DNA of 64,000 nt. Origin: Candidatus Kurthia intestinigallinarum (GTDB lineage: Bacteria; Bacillota; Bacilli; Bacillales_A; Planococcaceae). Made by a program: the position numbers and the translations under genes. The DNA lies in contig NZ_JTFC01000044.1 in the NCBI RefSeq assembly GCF_003991225.1, positions 1-64,000 of the forward strand. Direction: 5' to 3'. Of this stretch, positions 42,633 to 54,729 are shown piece by piece. The notes under the pieces were generated by a model. It worked only from the letters and a program-made list of their open reading frames with translations. It had not been told where the DNA came from and searched no databases. Every line of letters begins with the position of its first letter. Positions within the stretch are counted from its first letter, which is position 1.

Positions 42633-43499
42633 TTATAGTTCGTGACGTTTACGGTACACTTCATACATCAAAAGCGATGCCGCTACAGATGCATTTAAAG
42701 ATGTAACATGGCCAACCATCGGTAAATTATAAAGGAAATCACATTTTTCTTTTAGAATGCGGCTCATACCTTTACCTTCACTGCCAATAATAACAGCTAA
42801 TGGTAATGTAGCATCCATGCGACGGTAATCTTGTGAACCTTTCGCATCTGTACCCGCAATCCAAACGCCTCGTTCTTTTAACTCATCAACTGTTTGCGAT
42901 AAGTTATTAACACGTACCGTTGGAATGTATTCAATTGCACCTGTTGAAGATTTTGCAACAACAGCAGTTAATGATACAGAACGACGTCTCGGAATAATAA
43001 TACCGTGTGCTCCAACTGCATCAGCTGTACGCATAATTGAACCTAAGTTATGTGGGTCTTCTAATTCATCTAAAATCATGATGAACGGGTCTTCGCCACG
43101 CTCTTCAGCAATTTTGAATATATCATCTAATTCTGCATAGTTATATGCTGCAACTGACGCAACAACACCTTGATGATTTTCGGAAGATAAGTTATCAATT
43201 TTTTGCTTCGGTACGAATTGAACAACAATACGACGTTCACTCGCCATATCTAAAAGTTCTTTAATACCGTTCTTTTTAACGCCTTCAGCAATCCAAATTT
43301 TATTGATATCGCGTGTTGAACGAAGTGCTTCCAAGACGGGGTTTTTACCCGCAATCATTTCTTTTGAATGATCTACTTCTTGTTCTACTTCTAGTACATT
43401 TTCTGTTTTTTGTTCACGCGCAGGACTGCGGTCACGGTCATATCTACGTCCGTCGCGGTCCTGTTTGCGGCCATTTTTATAATCTCGTTCATATTTCAT
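42633..43499 (-). CDS. rlmB: 23S rRNA (guanosine-2'-O-)-methyltransferase RlmB (SpoU family)
   Basis: 288 residues. After a charged, Arg/Asp-rich N-terminal extension (residues 1-45, probably disordered) comes the substrate-binding domain (MIAGKNPVLEALRS) and the SPOUT knot with LDELEDPHNLGSIMRTADAV, IIGSEGKGMSR and MVGHVTSLNASVAA. E. coli RlmB modifies G2251. Some Bacillales members are annotated TrmH-like; target not proven here. Confidence 0.93.
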   Translation of the reverse strand: MKYERDYKNGRKQDRDGRRYDRDRSPAREQKTENVLEVEQEVDHSKEMIAGKNPVLEALRSTRDINKIWIAEGVKKNGIKELLDMASERRIVVQFVPKQKIDNLSSENHQGVVASVAAYNYAELDDIFKIAEERGEDPFIMILDELEDPHNLGSIMRTADAVGAHGIIIPRRRSVSLTAVVAKSSTGAIEYIPTVRVNNLSQTVDELKERGVWIAGTDAKGSQDYRRMDATLPLAVIIGSEGKGMSRILKEKCDFLYNLPMVGHVTSLNASVAASLLMYEVYRKRHEL

Positions 43500-43939
43500 T
43501 ATTTTGACACCTCATTTTTTTCTTCGACTGTGTCGATTGCATACTGAATAATACTGTCTACGCGTTCTTGTTGACCTAGTAAATATAAATAACCAATAAC
43601 TGCTTCAAAAGCGGAGCTATAGTTGTAAGTTTGTACATCTGTATTTTTTGGCACGGAACCAGATTTTGCATTGCGGCCACGGCGTAGCACCGCAAGCTCC
43701 TCTTCCGTAAAATAGTTTTCAGCCTTCATTTTAAGAACGACCATTGCTTGTGCTTTTGCAGAAACATAATGCGTTGCTTCACGGTGCAACACTTTTGGCT
43801 TCACACGACCTGAGCGTAATAAGTGCTCACGAATAGCGATTTCTAAAACCGCATCTCCCATATAAGCTAAAGCTAGTGCATTTATTTGTTTAACATCTGC
43901 ATCTCGAAGTTCTCCCACTTCTCTTAACCTCGTTTCCAT
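43499..43939 (-). CDS. mrnC: Mini-ribonuclease III
   Basis: 146 residues. RNase III catalytic domain without a ds[15 protein letters not shown] (Asp29) and [14 protein letters not shown] with the catalytic Glu. Matures 23S rRNA in B. subtilis. The start lies 16 bases inside cysS and the end overlaps the rlmB start by one base. Confidence 0.96.
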   Translation of the reverse strand: METRLREVGELRDADVKQINALALAYMGDAVLEIAIREHLLRSGRVKPKVLHREATHYVSAKAQAMVVLKMKAENYFTEEELAVLRRGRNAKSGSVPKNTDVQTYNYSSAFEAVIGYLYLLGQQERVDSIIQYAIDTVEEKNEVSK

Positions 43940-45324
43940 CTTACGCCTTGGCGTGTATCTTCTAAGATAATATTCATATCTTTTAATTGGTCACGAATTT
44001 CATCAGAACGTGCGAAATTGCGATCTTTACGTGCTTGTTGACGTTCCGCAATCAATGCATCAATTTCTTCGTCTAATAATTCTTCTTTAACATTTAAAAT
44101 AATACCCAATACGCCTGCTAACTCATCTAATACATCGATTAAAGCTTTAAGCGTTTCTTCGTTTGTATTATCTTCGTTTAAATATTTATTTGCGGCTGTT
44201 GATAATGCAAATAATGTTGCGATAGCATTGGCTGTATTAAAATCATCATCCATTGCTGATGTAAAGTTTTGACGTTCCGCCTCAATTGTTTCAAATATCG
44301 CTTCATTTTTCTCTGCTAAATTTGCTGTGCTTTCTAAACGGTGCACTAAATTTTTACGAGATGTCCGTAGACGATCCAGTCCATTTTGTGCAGCTTCTAC
44401 TAAATCTTGTGCAAAGTTGATTGGGTGACGATAATGAACAGAAAGCATGAAGAAACGTAACACTTGTGGATCGATTTGTTGAATAATATCATGTACAAGA
44501 ATGAAGTTACCAAGTGATTTTGACATTTTTTCATTATCGATATTAATATAACCATTATGCATCCAATAGTTTGCAAATTGTTTCTCTGTATATGCTTCTG
44601 ATTGCGCAATTTCATTTTCATGATGTGGGAAAGTTAAATCTTGTCCACCCGCATGAATATCGATTGTATCACCAAAATGTTCATGAACCATAACAGAACA
44701 TTCAATATGCCACCCCGGGCGACCTTCTCCCCATGGGCTTTCCCAGAAAATCTCGCCTGGTTTTGCAGCTTTCCATAATGCGAAATCAAGTGCATCTTCT
44801 TTTTTCTCACCTGTTTCAATACGAGCACCAATTTTTAAATCATCTACTGATTGATGAGATAATTTACCGTAGCCTTTAAATTTACGTGTACGGTAATAGA
44901 CATCACCTTGTGATTCATAAGCAAAGCCTTTTTCTACTAGTACAGCAATAAAGTTAATAATAGCATCCATATGTTCTGTAACACGAGGATGCGAATCAGC
45001 TTTTTGGCAACCTAACGCTGTAATGTCTTCAAAGTACGCATTAATAAAACGTTCTGTTAGTTCCGGTACTTCCTCACCTAGTTCATTTGCTGCTTTAATA
45101 ATTTTATCATCTACATCTGTGAAGTTAGATACATAATCAACCTTAAATCCACGGTAAGTTAAATAGCGACGTACTGTATCGTAAACGATTACCGGACGTG
45201 CATTCCCAATGTGAATGTAGTTATAAACAGTTGGTCCGCAGACATACATGCGTACCTTTCCTTCTTCAATCGGCACAAAGTTTTCTTTTTCACGAGTTAA
45301 TGAGTTAAAAATTTGAATAGCCAT
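43924..45324 (-). CDS. cysS: Cysteinyl-tRNA synthetase
   Basis: 466 residues. HIGH-type motif HIGN (38-41) and KMSKS in [11 protein letters not shown]; zinc ligands Cys29, the Cys of HIECSVM and the His/Glu of FPHHENE. Controlled by a Cys-specific T-box directly upstream. In Bacillus cysE lies between gltX and cysS; it is absent here. Confidence 0.98.
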   Translation of the reverse strand: MAIQIFNSLTREKENFVPIEEGKVRMYVCGPTVYNYIHIGNARPVIVYDTVRRYLTYRGFKVDYVSNFTDVDDKIIKAANELGEEVPELTERFINAYFEDITALGCQKADSHPRVTEHMDAIINFIAVLVEKGFAYESQGDVYYRTRKFKGYGKLSHQSVDDLKIGARIETGEKKEDALDFALWKAAKPGEIFWESPWGEGRPGWHIECSVMVHEHFGDTIDIHAGGQDLTFPHHENEIAQSEAYTEKQFANYWMHNGYINIDNEKMSKSLGNFILVHDIIQQIDPQVLRFFMLSVHYRHPINFAQDLVEAAQNGLDRLRTSRKNLVHRLESTANLAEKNEAIFETIEAERQNFTSAMDDDFNTANAIATLFALSTAANKYLNEDNTNEETLKALIDVLDELAGVLGIILNVKEELLDEEIDALIAERQQARKDRNFARSDEIRDQLKDMNIILEDTRQGVRWKRG

Positions 45325-45421
45325 GAGCGATCATCTCTCCTTTAAATAAACATCGTTTCTATACGTTGATCCAGCGATAATCGTATTGTTCTCATTCCCT
45401 TACGATTAAAACATAATCACG

Positions 45422-45668
45422 AAAAAAAGCGTCCCTATCTACTAAATAGACAGAGACGCTGTATGCGCGGTTCCACTCTGATTGGAAAAAACTTTCCCAC
45501 TCGTAGTCTATTAACGGTGACGAACCGGTCATGCCTACTAACATTTCAACATAACACTCAGAGGTGCATTTCTGCGATGTCTCAACTCAAGTCACTCTCA
45601 GCCAGTGGTGACTCTCTCTTTAGAGCATACAACGCATACTTTTCCTCTTCAACGTTTTGAACTGGATA
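45422..45668 (-). promoter_or_regulatory. T-box riboswitch, cysteine specifier UGC
   Basis: The T-box sequence AGAGTGGAACCGCG (45479-45466, minus) is followed by the terminator GCGTCTCTGTCTATT.../...GATAGGGACGC and seven T (45459-45422). Near the 5' end AGAGG pairs with CCTCT, and the specifier-loop codon in GAAATGCACC is UGC (45568-45566), cysteine, followed by A. So uncharged tRNA-Cys would permit read-through into cysS. A -10 TACAAT (45679-45674) lies just upstream; the -35 is weak. Confidence 0.92.
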
Positions 45669-45709
45669 GATTTATTGTACAATGAAACCTCAATTTTGAA
45701 AACTAAAAC

Positions 45710-45745
45710 AAAAAAAGAGGGAGTCGTCTAATACGACATCCCTTC
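45710..45745 (-). terminator. Terminator after gltX
   Basis: Imperfect stem GGGATGTCGT/atta/GACGACTCCC followed by TCTTTTTTTG on the minus strand. Confidence 0.85.
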
Positions 45746-45761
45746 TTTTTATTTAAAACGA

Positions 45762-47222
45762 TTAGCCTAGTTGTGCGTCTAAACGTTTTACAACTGTATC
45801 TTTACCTAAGATTTCAATTGCATCTGCAAGTTCTGGACCGTGCATTTCGCCAGTAGTTGCTACGCGGATTGGCATGAATAGGTTTTTACCTTTATGACCT
45901 GTTTCTTTTTGAACAGCTTTGATCGCTTTTTTAATTGCTGGAGCTTCAAATTCTTCTAATTCAAGAAGATTCTTTTTAAATGTTGCAAGCACTTCAGGAA
46001 CTTGTTCGCCAGCTAATACTTCTTTTTCTTCGTCGTTTAATTCAACGTGATCTTGGAAGAACATTTCAGAAAGCTCAACGATTTCAGCACCGAAGCTCAT
46101 TTGTTCATGGTAAAGACCGATTAATTTATCTGCCCATTCAGCTTCTTCAGCTGTTGGATTTTCAGCAACACGACCTGCTTTTTGTAAGAATGGAAGGCAA
46201 AGTGCCACAACTTCTTCATGAGTTAATTTTTTCATGTATTGGTTATTCATCCATTTTAATTTTGTCATGTCATACATAGAAGGAGATTTTGTTAAACGTT
46301 TTTCATCAAATTGCTCGATTAATTCGTCCATAGAGAAAATTTCTTCTTCGCCTTCTGGAGACCATCCAAGTAACGCAAGGAAGTTAATCATTGCAGCTGG
46401 TAAGTAACCAAGGTCTTTATATTGAGAGATAAATTGGATAATTGATTCATCACGTTTTGATAATTTTTTGTGATTTTCGTTAATGATTAGAGTCATATGA
46501 CCGAAGCGAGGAGCTTCCCAGCCAAATGCTTTATATACCATTAATTGTTTTGGAGTGTTAGATAAATGTTCTTCACCACGGAATACGTGTGACATTTCCA
46601 TTAGGTGGTCATCTAATACTACCGCGAAGTTGTAAGTTGGGATGCCGTTTGCTTTAACGATTACCCAGTCACCAATATCTTTAGATTCGAACGTAACTTC
46701 ACCACGAATTAAATCATCTACTACATATGTTTCGTTTTCAGGAACTTTGAAGCGGATTGTGTAAGGTGCGCCTGCTGCTTCTTTTTCTGCAACTTGTTCA
46801 GCAGTTAAATGACGGCAAGTACCTTTGTACATTGGCGCCGCTACGCCTGCTTCACGTTGCGCTTCGCGTTCTGCTTCTAATTCTTCTGAAGTACAGAAAC
46901 ATTTGTAAGCCATGCCCATATCGATTAATTTTTGAGCAGCATCTTTGTATGTGTCTAAACGTTCCATTTGACGGTAAGGAGCGTATGGACCACCGATTGC
47001 AGGTGATTCAACAGGCTCAATCCCCATCCAAGCTAAGTTATGAAGTTGTGATTCTTCGCCACCTTCAATGTTACGAGCGATATCTGTATCTTCAATACGG
47101 AAGATAAAATCTCCGTCGTAATGTTTTGCGTATAAGTAATTGAATAGTGCTGTACGAGCGCCACCAATGTGTAAATGTCCAGTTGGACTTGGGGCATAAC
47201 GTACACGAACTTTTTTAGTCAT
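45762..47222 (-). CDS. gltX: Glutamyl-tRNA synthetase
   Basis: 486 residues. HLHIGG (16-21) and KLSKR ([12 protein letters not shown]) class I signatures. In Bacillota this enzyme is usually non-discriminating and also charges tRNA-Gln, with GatCAB correcting; not proven from this window. Downstream of ispF by about 80 bases. Confidence 0.97.
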   Translation of the reverse strand: MTKKVRVRYAPSPTGHLHIGGARTALFNYLYAKHYDGDFIFRIEDTDIARNIEGGEESQLHNLAWMGIEPVESPAIGGPYAPYRQMERLDTYKDAAQKLIDMGMAYKCFCTSEELEAEREAQREAGVAAPMYKGTCRHLTAEQVAEKEAAGAPYTIRFKVPENETYVVDDLIRGEVTFESKDIGDWVIVKANGIPTYNFAVVLDDHLMEMSHVFRGEEHLSNTPKQLMVYKAFGWEAPRFGHMTLIINENHKKLSKRDESIIQFISQYKDLGYLPAAMINFLALLGWSPEGEEEIFSMDELIEQFDEKRLTKSPSMYDMTKLKWMNNQYMKKLTHEEVVALCLPFLQKAGRVAENPTAEEAEWADKLIGLYHEQMSFGAEIVELSEMFFQDHVELNDEEKEVLAGEQVPEVLATFKKNLLELEEFEAPAIKKAIKAVQKETGHKGKNLFMPIRVATTGEMHGPELADAIEILGKDTVVKRLDAQLG

Positions 47223-47302
47223 GATTAAAATCCTCCTATTTTGTCGAGAAAAAATTCAACTTTTTTAATTTTACCACTCGTGATATGAAATTTAAAGCGG
47301 CC

Positions 47303-47779
47303 TTACTTTTTAATTAGAAGAATTGTTGCCATTGCAGCGATTCCTTCTTTACGTCCTACAAAGCCTAATTTCTCTGTAGTTGTCGCTTTTACATTTACTT
47401 GTGAAGGCTCTGCATGTAAAAGTTCTGCGATACGATTGCGCATTTGCTCAATATATGGGGCCATTTTTGGTGCTTGTGCCATAATCGTGCAATCAACATT
47501 TCCTAGCGTATATCCTTTTGCTTCAACCTTATCCCAAATGAATGACAGGAGTTTTGCAGAATCTGCACCTTCCCATTCTGGATCTGTATCAGGGAAATGA
47601 TGACCAATATCCCCCTCACCAATCGCACCTAATGCTGCATCTGTTACTGTGTGTAATAATACATCTGCATCTGAATGACCTAGTAAACCTTTGTCACTTG
47701 GCACCTCAATACCGCCAATGATTAATGGGCGTCCTTCTGCAAACTCATGTACATCAAAACCTTGTCCTACACGAAACAT
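47303..47779 (-). CDS. ispF: 2-C-methyl-D-erythritol 2,4-cyclodiphosphate synthase
   Basis: 158 residues from [13 protein letters not shown]; Asp9 and His11 are metal ligands, with [13 protein letters not shown] following. Step of the MEP isoprenoid pathway. GGAGG lies eight bases before this ATG; five upstream codons are excluded. Confidence 0.97.
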   Translation of the reverse strand: MFRVGQGFDVHEFAEGRPLIIGGIEVPSDKGLLGHSDADVLLHTVTDAALGAIGEGDIGHHFPDTDPEWEGADSAKLLSFIWDKVEAKGYTLGNVDCTIMAQAPKMAPYIEQMRNRIAELLHAEPSQVNVKATTTEKLGFVGRKEGIAAMATILLIKK

Positions 47780-47783
47780 ATAA

Positions 47784-48470
47784 TTATCCTCCAATACGTT
47801 GGTTTAAGATTGCTTCACCAAAAACCAAATCTTCTTTTGTTGTTATTTTAACATTTTCATAGCTACTCTCAACCATATATACAAATTCGCCCTCACGCTC
47901 AACAAGCATTGATTCATCTGTTCCTAAAAATCCATCTTGCTCAGCATGATTTTCTGCGTATTGTAATAATTCAAAACGAAATGCTTGTGGTGTTTGAATC
48001 ATCCACAATGTCGAACGGTCGACTGTTTCTTGAATAATCCCCTCTTCAACACGTTTCATTGTATCCTTTGCACGTACACCTGCGATTGCTGCACCTTTTT
48101 GTTGTGCCGCTTCTACCAATTTATGAATAGTTGGTTCTAAAATAAATGGACGTGCCGCATCATGAACAAGTACGATGTCACCATTTCCGATAGCTTTCAT
48201 ACATGACTGCACACTATATTGGCGCTCAGCTCCTCCGGTTGGCATCGCTTTTACTTTTGTAATGTGGTAGTGCTTAAGTAAATTTTGAATAAACTCGCGC
48301 TCGCTATCTTTCACTGCTAAATAGATACCGCGACACCATTCATCTTTCTCAAATACCTCTAATGTATGAATTAAAATAGGTTTTTCTTTCAACTCCAGAA
48401 ATAATTTGTTTTTTCCAGCACCCATTCGTTTACCACTACCAGCTGCCGGTAAAATAACATCATATACCAT
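47784..48470 (-). CDS. ispD: 2-C-methyl-D-erythritol 4-phosphate cytidylyltransferase
   Basis: 228 residues. Nucleotide-binding [18 protein letters not shown] and [11 protein letters not shown] signature. Precedes ispF in the same message (stop and start four bases apart); consecutive MEP-pathway steps. Confidence 0.97.
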   Translation of the reverse strand: MVYDVILPAAGSGKRMGAGKNKLFLELKEKPILIHTLEVFEKDEWCRGIYLAVKDSEREFIQNLLKHYHITKVKAMPTGGAERQYSVQSCMKAIGNGDIVLVHDAARPFILEPTIHKLVEAAQQKGAAIAGVRAKDTMKRVEEGIIQETVDRSTLWMIQTPQAFRFELLQYAENHAEQDGFLGTDESMLVEREGEFVYMVESSYENVKITTKEDLVFGEAILNQRIGG

Positions 48471-48510
48471 TTATTACACTCCCTCACCGTTCCATTAGCT
48501 TTATTGTATT

Positions 48511-48544
48511 AAAAAAATGGCTGAAGCGCATAGCTTCAACCATT
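48511..48544 (-). terminator. Terminator after yacL
   Basis: AATGGTTGAAGC/tatgc/GCTTCAGCCATT followed by TTTTTAATAC on the minus strand. Splits yacL from ispD-ispF-gltX. Confidence 0.9.
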
Positions 48545-48549
48545 GTCAA

Positions 48550-49629
48550 TTATTTTTTCGGTTTTGCAAAAATCATACGACCAGCAGATGTTTGAAGCAC
48601 ACTTGTTACAATAACAGTAATCGCATCCCCGATATACGATTTCCCATCCTCGACGACAATCATCGTACCATCATCTAGGTAAGCAACACCTTGATGATGT
48701 TCTTTCCCTTCTTTGATGACGACGACATGCATTTCTTCGCCAGGAATAACAACTGGTTTCACAGCATTTGCTAACTCGTTAATATTTAATACTTGAACAT
48801 TGTGGAGTTCACATACTTTATTCAAATTAAAATCATTTGTCACAATTTGCGCGCCACCCATTTTCTTCGCAAGGCGTACTAATTTTAAATCCACTTCTGG
48901 TACATCGTCAAAATCCACTTCTGTTAACAAAACTGTCGTTAACGGATCGTCTTGAAGTGATTTTAAAATATCAAGACCTCGACGTCCCTTTGTTCGCTTT
49001 AAAGTATCCGAAGAATCTGCTATATGCTGTAGCTCGGTTAGGACAAACTGTGGAATAACAAGTGTCCCCTCAACAAAGCCTGTACGACAAATATCAGCGA
49101 TACGACCATCAATAATGACACTTGTATCTAATAATTTGTAAGAGGCTGGCGATACTAGAGATTCCTCTTTGCTATCCTCGCTTTTTTTCTTCGATGAACG
49201 TGATGTAAATACACTCATTAATTCTTCACGGCGTTTAAAACCAACCTGAAACCCTAAATAGCCGAGCACAATTGATAAAAGAATCGGTAATACTGTTGTT
49301 ACTATTGGAATACGAATGCTGTCTAGCGCAAAACCAACAAGATACGCAACGATTAACCCAATAATTAAACCTAGTGTACCAAATAGTAAATCACCACTAG
49401 GCTCCTTTAATAATTTCTCCTCAAGCCAACGAATAAACTTTACAAAATAGTCTGCAATAAAGAACGATACAATAAACAAAATAATCGCACCTATTAAAAC
49501 AGAAACATACGGGTTATTAATCCATGGATTATTGGATAAATGAATGAGCTTGTATAAAGGCGGTAACAGGACTAACCCTAGTGTTCCTCCAATCAACAGG
49601 AATACGACTTGAATAATTCGTTTTAACAT
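48550..49629 (-). CDS. yacL: PIN/TRAM domain membrane protein (YacL)
   Basis: 359 residues: four membrane helices in the first ~135, then a PIN domain with LLDTSVIIDGRIADI (catalytic acidic residues) and a C-terminal TRAM domain (GKEHHQGVAYLDDGTMIVVE). A membrane-bound ribonuclease or RNA-binding role is likely but undefined. The ATG follows GGGGAGGTG. Confidence 0.9.
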   Translation of the reverse strand: MLKRIIQVVFLLIGGTLGLVLLPPLYKLIHLSNNPWINNPYVSVLIGAIILFIVSFFIADYFVKFIRWLEEKLLKEPSGDLLFGTLGLIIGLIVAYLVGFALDSIRIPIVTTVLPILLSIVLGYLGFQVGFKRREELMSVFTSRSSKKKSEDSKEESLVSPASYKLLDTSVIIDGRIADICRTGFVEGTLVIPQFVLTELQHIADSSDTLKRTKGRRGLDILKSLQDDPLTTVLLTEVDFDDVPEVDLKLVRLAKKMGGAQIVTNDFNLNKVCELHNVQVLNINELANAVKPVVIPGEEMHVVVIKEGKEHHQGVAYLDDGTMIVVEDGKSYIGDAITVIVTSVLQTSAGRMIFAKPKK

Positions 49630-49721
49630 ACATGCACCTCCCCTTTAATTGACTATTATACAGATTATTCCTAAATTACGCTTCATTCAGCCCTGTTGTA
49701 ACGAGAATGAAATAATTAGCA

Positions 49722-51098
49722 CTACAGTTCACGGAATGCTTGTTTTAAAGCTTGGTCAACACGCTCAACACCAATGACTTCGATTCCTGCTGGAAAATCC
49801 CAGCCTCCGATATTTGAAGTTGGGATAAAGATACGTTTAAACCCTAGTTTAGCAGCTTCATTCACACGCTGTTCGATACGTGTAACACGACGTACCTCAC
49901 CTGTTAACCCTACTTCACCTGCAAAACAATCGGTTGGATTAGCTGATAAATCTTTAAAACTTGAAACAATACTAACAAGTACAGCTAAATCAATAGCTGG
50001 CTCATCTAACTTCACACCACCAGCCACTTTAATAAATGCATCTTGTGCCTGTAACATAAACCCCATCCTTTTTTCTAGAACAGCCATTAATAATGACACA
50101 CGGTTTTGATCTAACCCTGTCGCCATACGTTTTGGATAATTAAAACTTGATGGTGATACAAGCGCTTGAATTTCTACAAGAATTGGGCGAGTTCCTTCCA
50201 TCGATGCAACAATTGTTGACCCCGGTGCTCCTTGCGAACGTTCTTCAAGGAACATTTCAGATGGATTTAAGACTTCTTTTAGCCCTCCATGAACCATTTC
50301 AAAAATCGCGATCTCATTCGTTGAGCCGAAGCGGTTTTTTTGGCTACGTAAAATACGATGGTTATGATGACGCTCTCCTTCAAAGTACAGTACGGTATCA
50401 ACCATATGCTCTAAAATACGTGGACCCGCGATTTGTCCCTCTTTCGTTACATGTCCCACTAAGAAGATGGCAATATTTTTTGTTTTTGCAATACGCATTA
50501 ATTCCCCTGTACATTCTCGAACCTGTGATACACTACCTGGTGCTGACGTCACTTCTGGGTGATGTACCGTTTGAATAGAGTCAATAATGACAAACTTCGG
50601 TTGTGTCTGCTCGATTGTCTCACTAATCATTTCAAGATTTGTTTCAGCATAAATATAAAGTTCTGGTGACTGAACACCTAAACGCTCTGCACGTAATTTT
50701 GTTTGGCGAATCGATTCTTCACCTGACACATAAAGCACCCGATGATTTTTATTCGATAATAATGCCGATACTTGTAGCAGTAATGTAGATTTCCCGATGC
50801 CCGGGTCCCCACCAATTAAAATAAGAGAGCCTGGTACAATACCGCCACCTAACACACGGTTAAACTCAGTTAATTCTGTTGGAACACGCTGCTCTTCCTG
50901 TGTTTCTACTGAAATAATGGGTGTTGCTTTAGCTGACACAATTTCAGAATGCTTAAATGCTCCACGCGGGCCTTTCGCAACAACTTCTACTTCCTCTACC
51001 ATCGTATTCCACTGACCACAGCCTGGACAACGCCCCATCCACTTAGCTGTTTCATAGCCACATTCATTACAAACAAATTTTGATTTCTTCTTTGCCAT
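49722..51098 (-). CDS. radA: DNA repair protein RadA (Sms)
   Basis: 458 residues. C4 zinc finger [19 protein letters not shown], Walker [13 protein letters not shown], the RadA signature KNRFGS, and a C-terminal Lon-like domain ([16 protein letters not shown]). Branch-migration helicase in recombination. The frame runs fourteen codons upstream; GGGAGG five bases before MAKKKSK fixes the start. disA, usually next to it in Bacillus, is missing. Confidence 0.97.
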   Translation of the reverse strand: MAKKKSKFVCNECGYETAKWMGRCPGCGQWNTMVEEVEVVAKGPRGAFKHSEIVSAKATPIISVETQEEQRVPTELTEFNRVLGGGIVPGSLILIGGDPGIGKSTLLLQVSALLSNKNHRVLYVSGEESIRQTKLRAERLGVQSPELYIYAETNLEMISETIEQTQPKFVIIDSIQTVHHPEVTSAPGSVSQVRECTGELMRIAKTKNIAIFLVGHVTKEGQIAGPRILEHMVDTVLYFEGERHHNHRILRSQKNRFGSTNEIAIFEMVHGGLKEVLNPSEMFLEERSQGAPGSTIVASMEGTRPILVEIQALVSPSSFNYPKRMATGLDQNRVSLLMAVLEKRMGFMLQAQDAFIKVAGGVKLDEPAIDLAVLVSIVSSFKDLSANPTDCFAGEVGLTGEVRRVTRIEQRVNEAAKLGFKRIFIPTSNIGGWDFPAGIEVIGVERVDQALKQAFREL

Positions 51099-51137
51099 AA
51101 TACCCTCCCGTAAAACGATTATACGTTTATTATAAAA

Positions 51138-51170
51138 CAAAAAAGGAACGCCTTAATAGTACAGACGTTC
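51138..51170 (-). terminator. Terminator after clpC
   Basis: GGAACG/tctgtactattaagg/CGTTCC followed by TTTTTTG on the minus strand. A TATAAT just after it may serve radA. Confidence 0.85.
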
Positions 51171-51185
51171 CCATTTTTAAATTTA

Positions 51186-53642
51186 TTATTTCTCAGTAGT
51201 TACTGGGGCTGGTTCTTTTGTTGAAACGATAAATTTTCCGTCTGCATCAACATCGAACACAACAACTTGACCTGTTAATACTTCACCTTTCAAAATCTCT
51301 TCTGACAAGCGGTCTTCAACATGTTTTTGTAGTGCTCTTCGGATAGGTCGTGCCCCGTATTCTGGGTCATAGCCTTCCTCTGCAATTTTATCTAGTGCAG
51401 CCGGTGTTAATTCAAGCTCAATATGTTGCTCCGCAAGACGTTTTGTAAGCTGTTCAGCCATTTTCCCAACAATTTCTGCAAGCTCTTCTTTCTTAAGTGC
51501 ATGGAAGACAATTGTTTCATCAATACGATTTAGAAATTCTGGGCGGAATGCTTTTTTCAGCTCTTCTAACATAACGCCTTTTGCAGTTTCTTCTGTTTTC
51601 GCTGTTTCTTGGGCACCAAAGCCAACTGACTTACGATATTTCAATGCTTCTGCACCAATATTTGATGTCATGATGACAACTGTGTTACGGAAATCAACAA
51701 CGCGACCTTTTGAATCTGTTAAGCGACCATCATCTAAAACTTGTAACAAGATGTTGAACACATCTGGATGCGCTTTTTCAATTTCATCTAGTAACACAAC
51801 TGAGTAAGGTTTACGACGAACTTTTTCAGTCAATTGACCACCTTCATCGTAACCTACATAACCTGGAGGTGAACCAACAAGACGTGAAGTCGAATGTTTC
51901 TCCATGTACTCAGACATATCGATACGAATCATCGAATCTTCATCACCAAACATAACTTCTGCTAGTGCACGACCAAGCTCTGTTTTACCAACACCTGTTG
52001 GACCAAGGAAGATAAATGAACCGATTGGACGTTTTGGATCTTTTAATCCAGCACGGGCACGACGGATAGCACGAGAAATTGCTTTTACCGCTTCACTTTG
52101 CCCTACTACACGTTTGTGTAATTCTTCTTCTAAGTTCAACAATTTCTCAGATTCTTCTTGAGCGATTTTCGCTACTGGAATACCTGTCCACATTGCAACA
52201 ACTTCGGCGATGTCATTCACTGTTACTTCTGATTCAGAACGACCTTGTTTTTCTTTCCATTCTTTTTTCGTTGCTTCTAACTCATCTTTTAATTTTTGCT
52301 CAGAGTCACGTAGGTTCGCCGCTTTTTCAAACTCTTGGCTTTGAACTGCTGCATTTTTCTCAGCTTTTACACTCTCTAATTTTTGTTCAAGTTCTTTTAA
52401 ATTAGGCGGTGTTGTATACGAACGTAAGCGTACTTTTGAACCGGCTTCATCCATTAAGTCAATTGCTTTATCTGGAAGGAAGCGGTCTGAAATGTAGCGA
52501 TTACTTAATTGAACTGCTGCTTCTACTGCTTCATCGGTAATTTTCACACGGTGATGCGCTTCATAACGATCGCGCAGACCACGGATAATTAATACAGCTT
52601 CTTCGGGAGTAGGCTCATCAACTTGAATCGGTTGGAAACGACGTTCAAGTGCTGCATCTTTTTCAATATATTTACGGTATTCATCAAGTGTTGTGGCACC
52701 GATACATTGTAGTTCTCCACGAGCTAATGATGGTTTTAAAATATTCGATGCATCAATTGCACCCTCTGCACCACCAGCGCCAATTAATGTGTGTAACTCA
52801 TCAATAAATAAGATGACATTGCCAGCTTGGCGAATTTCATCCATTACTTTTTTCAAACGGTCCTCAAACTCACCACGGTATTTTGTACCCGCTACAACTG
52901 TACCCATATCTAGAGTCATAACACGTTTGTCGCGTAAAATTTCTGGTACTTCATTGTGAATAATTTGTTGTGCTAGTCCTTCAGCAATCGCTGTTTTACC
53001 AACACCTGGTTCACCAATCAAGACAGGGTTATTTTTTGTACGACGTGATAACACTTCAATGACACGCGTAATTTCTTTACTACGTCCAATCACTGGATCT
53101 AAGCTACCTTCACGTGCGATTTGAGTTAAATCACGCGCTAAGCTATCTAATGTAGGTGTATTTGCTGTCGGTGCAGCTGAAGCATTACTACCTGCATTTG
53201 TATCATGATTACCAAGTAGTTGTAGCACTTGTTGACGGGCTTTATTTAAGCTAACACCCGCATTGTTTAATACGCGTGCTGCAACACCTTCACCTTCACG
53301 AATTAGTGCTAATAAAATATGCTCTGTACCGATATATGTGTGACCTAATTTACGCGATTCATCGACGGATAATTCGATCACTTTTTTCGCACGTGGCGTA
53401 TAGTGAACGACTGGACCCACATCTTTAGTACCGACACCTACAAGTTTTTCAATACCTTCTTCAATTACTTCAGGCGTCACTTCAATTGCTTCTAATGCTT
53501 TTGCTGCAATGCCGCCGCCTTCACGAATAAGGCCAAGTAGAATATGTTCTGTGCCGATCGCATCATGTTTCATGCGAATTGCTTCCTCTTGTGCTAATTG
53601 TAGAACCTTTTGAGCTCGCTGAGTAAAGTGGTTAAACATCAT
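51186..53642 (-). CDS. clpC: ATP-dependent Clp protease ATP-binding subunit ClpC
   Basis: 818 residues: two N-terminal repeats ([16 protein letters not shown] and [16 protein letters not shown]), AAA-1 with GEPGVGKTA, a coiled-coil M domain with a UVR-like motif for McsB/MecA control, and AAA-2 with [11 protein letters not shown]. Unfolds substrates, including arginine-phosphorylated ones, for ClpP. Seven upstream codons contain the AAGGAG RBS; the first of two adjacent ATGs is chosen. It overlaps mcsB by 11 bases. Confidence 0.97.
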   Translation of the reverse strand: MMFNHFTQRAQKVLQLAQEEAIRMKHDAIGTEHILLGLIREGGGIAAKALEAIEVTPEVIEEGIEKLVGVGTKDVGPVVHYTPRAKKVIELSVDESRKLGHTYIGTEHILLALIREGEGVAARVLNNAGVSLNKARQQVLQLLGNHDTNAGSNASAAPTANTPTLDSLARDLTQIAREGSLDPVIGRSKEITRVIEVLSRRTKNNPVLIGEPGVGKTAIAEGLAQQIIHNEVPEILRDKRVMTLDMGTVVAGTKYRGEFEDRLKKVMDEIRQAGNVILFIDELHTLIGAGGAEGAIDASNILKPSLARGELQCIGATTLDEYRKYIEKDAALERRFQPIQVDEPTPEEAVLIIRGLRDRYEAHHRVKITDEAVEAAVQLSNRYISDRFLPDKAIDLMDEAGSKVRLRSYTTPPNLKELEQKLESVKAEKNAAVQSQEFEKAANLRDSEQKLKDELEATKKEWKEKQGRSESEVTVNDIAEVVAMWTGIPVAKIAQEESEKLLNLEEELHKRVVGQSEAVKAISRAIRRARAGLKDPKRPIGSFIFLGPTGVGKTELGRALAEVMFGDEDSMIRIDMSEYMEKHSTSRLVGSPPGYVGYDEGGQLTEKVRRKPYSVVLLDEIEKAHPDVFNILLQVLDDGRLTDSKGRVVDFRNTVVIMTSNIGAEALKYRKSVGFGAQETAKTEETAKGVMLEELKKAFRPEFLNRIDETIVFHALKKEELAEIVGKMAEQLTKRLAEQHIELELTPAALDKIAEEGYDPEYGARPIRRALQKHVEDRLSEEILKGEVLTGQVVVFDVDADGKFIVSTKEPAPVTTEK

Positions 53643-54729
53643 ATGAATCGTCTCCTTTTTCACGCTGTCTCACATTATTTAATATCTCTCGTAATAATGT
53701 GGCACGATAAACATCTCTTTCATTTGGCTTTAATGTAGTGCCAACGTATTGTTGTAAAAAACCTGGTTGAATAACCAACATACATTTATTTAAAACCTTT
53801 GTAGGAATGTTTTCAATTAGTCCTAAATCTATACCCAATCGCACGTTAGATAAACAATTTGCCGCTTCATCAGACGTTAAAATACGGGCATAATGTAATG
53901 TTCCTAATGAACGATTTACTCGGTCATTCATAATGGTCTCCGCATGATCTAATAGGGCTTTTCTAGACTCTGTTTCTCGTTGTACGATTTGTTCTGCTAA
54001 TGATTGTAAGTCTGTCAAAATCTCTTCTTCTGATTTACCTAGTGTTACTTGATTTGAGATTTGATAATAATTACCTACAGCTTCTGTTCCTTCGCCATAA
54101 ATCCCACGAACGACCATACCAAGCCGAGGCATCATACTAATAATTTGTTCCATTTGATCAGTCATTGTTAACGCTGGTAAATGCATCATAACCGAAGCAC
54201 GCATACCCGTTCCTGTATTTGTTGGACAGCTTGTTAAGTAACCAAACTCTTCATCAAATGCATACGGGACATACTCTTCTAAATAACGATCAAGTGTATC
54301 GGCATTGAAATAGGCTTTTTCTAAATCTAGTCCCGGCTCAATACATTGAATACGCAAATGATCTTCTTCATTAATCATAACACTCACTGATTCATCATCT
54401 GAAATAACAACAGATGCAGAACGGTCTTTATGCGCTAACTGTGGGCTAATTAAATGTTTTTCGACGAGCACCTTCTTTTGAAGAATCGGCGTCGTTGCGA
54501 TATCAATATGCGTGAAGTGCTGATCAAGTGTTTCTGCATCAAGCAACACATTTGAAATGGTTTGATCCAATTTAAATGCTTCATCTTCTGAAAAAGCTCG
54601 GGGAAAGCGGTAATCTTTCAAATTACGAGCTAGACGAATTCGGGTACTCATAACAATATCGCCATGTTCTACATCGCCCGCCATCCATCTCACATCAGTC
54701 GCATTAAAAAAAGTATCTTTTTTATCCAT
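53632..54729 (-). CDS. mcsB: Protein-arginine kinase McsB
   Basis: 365 residues of the ATP:guanido phosphotransferase family: [17 protein letters not shown] and catalytic-loop [17 protein letters not shown]. Phosphorylates arginines on CtsR and misfolded proteins, marking them for ClpC. Overlaps mcsA by 8 bases. Confidence 0.97.
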   Translation of the reverse strand: MDKKDTFFNATDVRWMAGDVEHGDIVMSTRIRLARNLKDYRFPRAFSEDEAFKLDQTISNVLLDAETLDQHFTHIDIATTPILQKKVLVEKHLISPQLAHKDRSASVVISDDESVSVMINEEDHLRIQCIEPGLDLEKAYFNADTLDRYLEEYVPYAFDEEFGYLTSCPTNTGTGMRASVMMHLPALTMTDQMEQIISMMPRLGMVVRGIYGEGTEAVGNYYQISNQVTLGKSEEEILTDLQSLAEQIVQRETESRKALLDHAETIMNDRVNRSLGTLHYARILTSDEAANCLSNVRLGIDLGLIENIPTKVLNKCMLVIQPGFLQQYVGTTLKPNERDVYRATLLREILNNVRQREKGDDSYDV

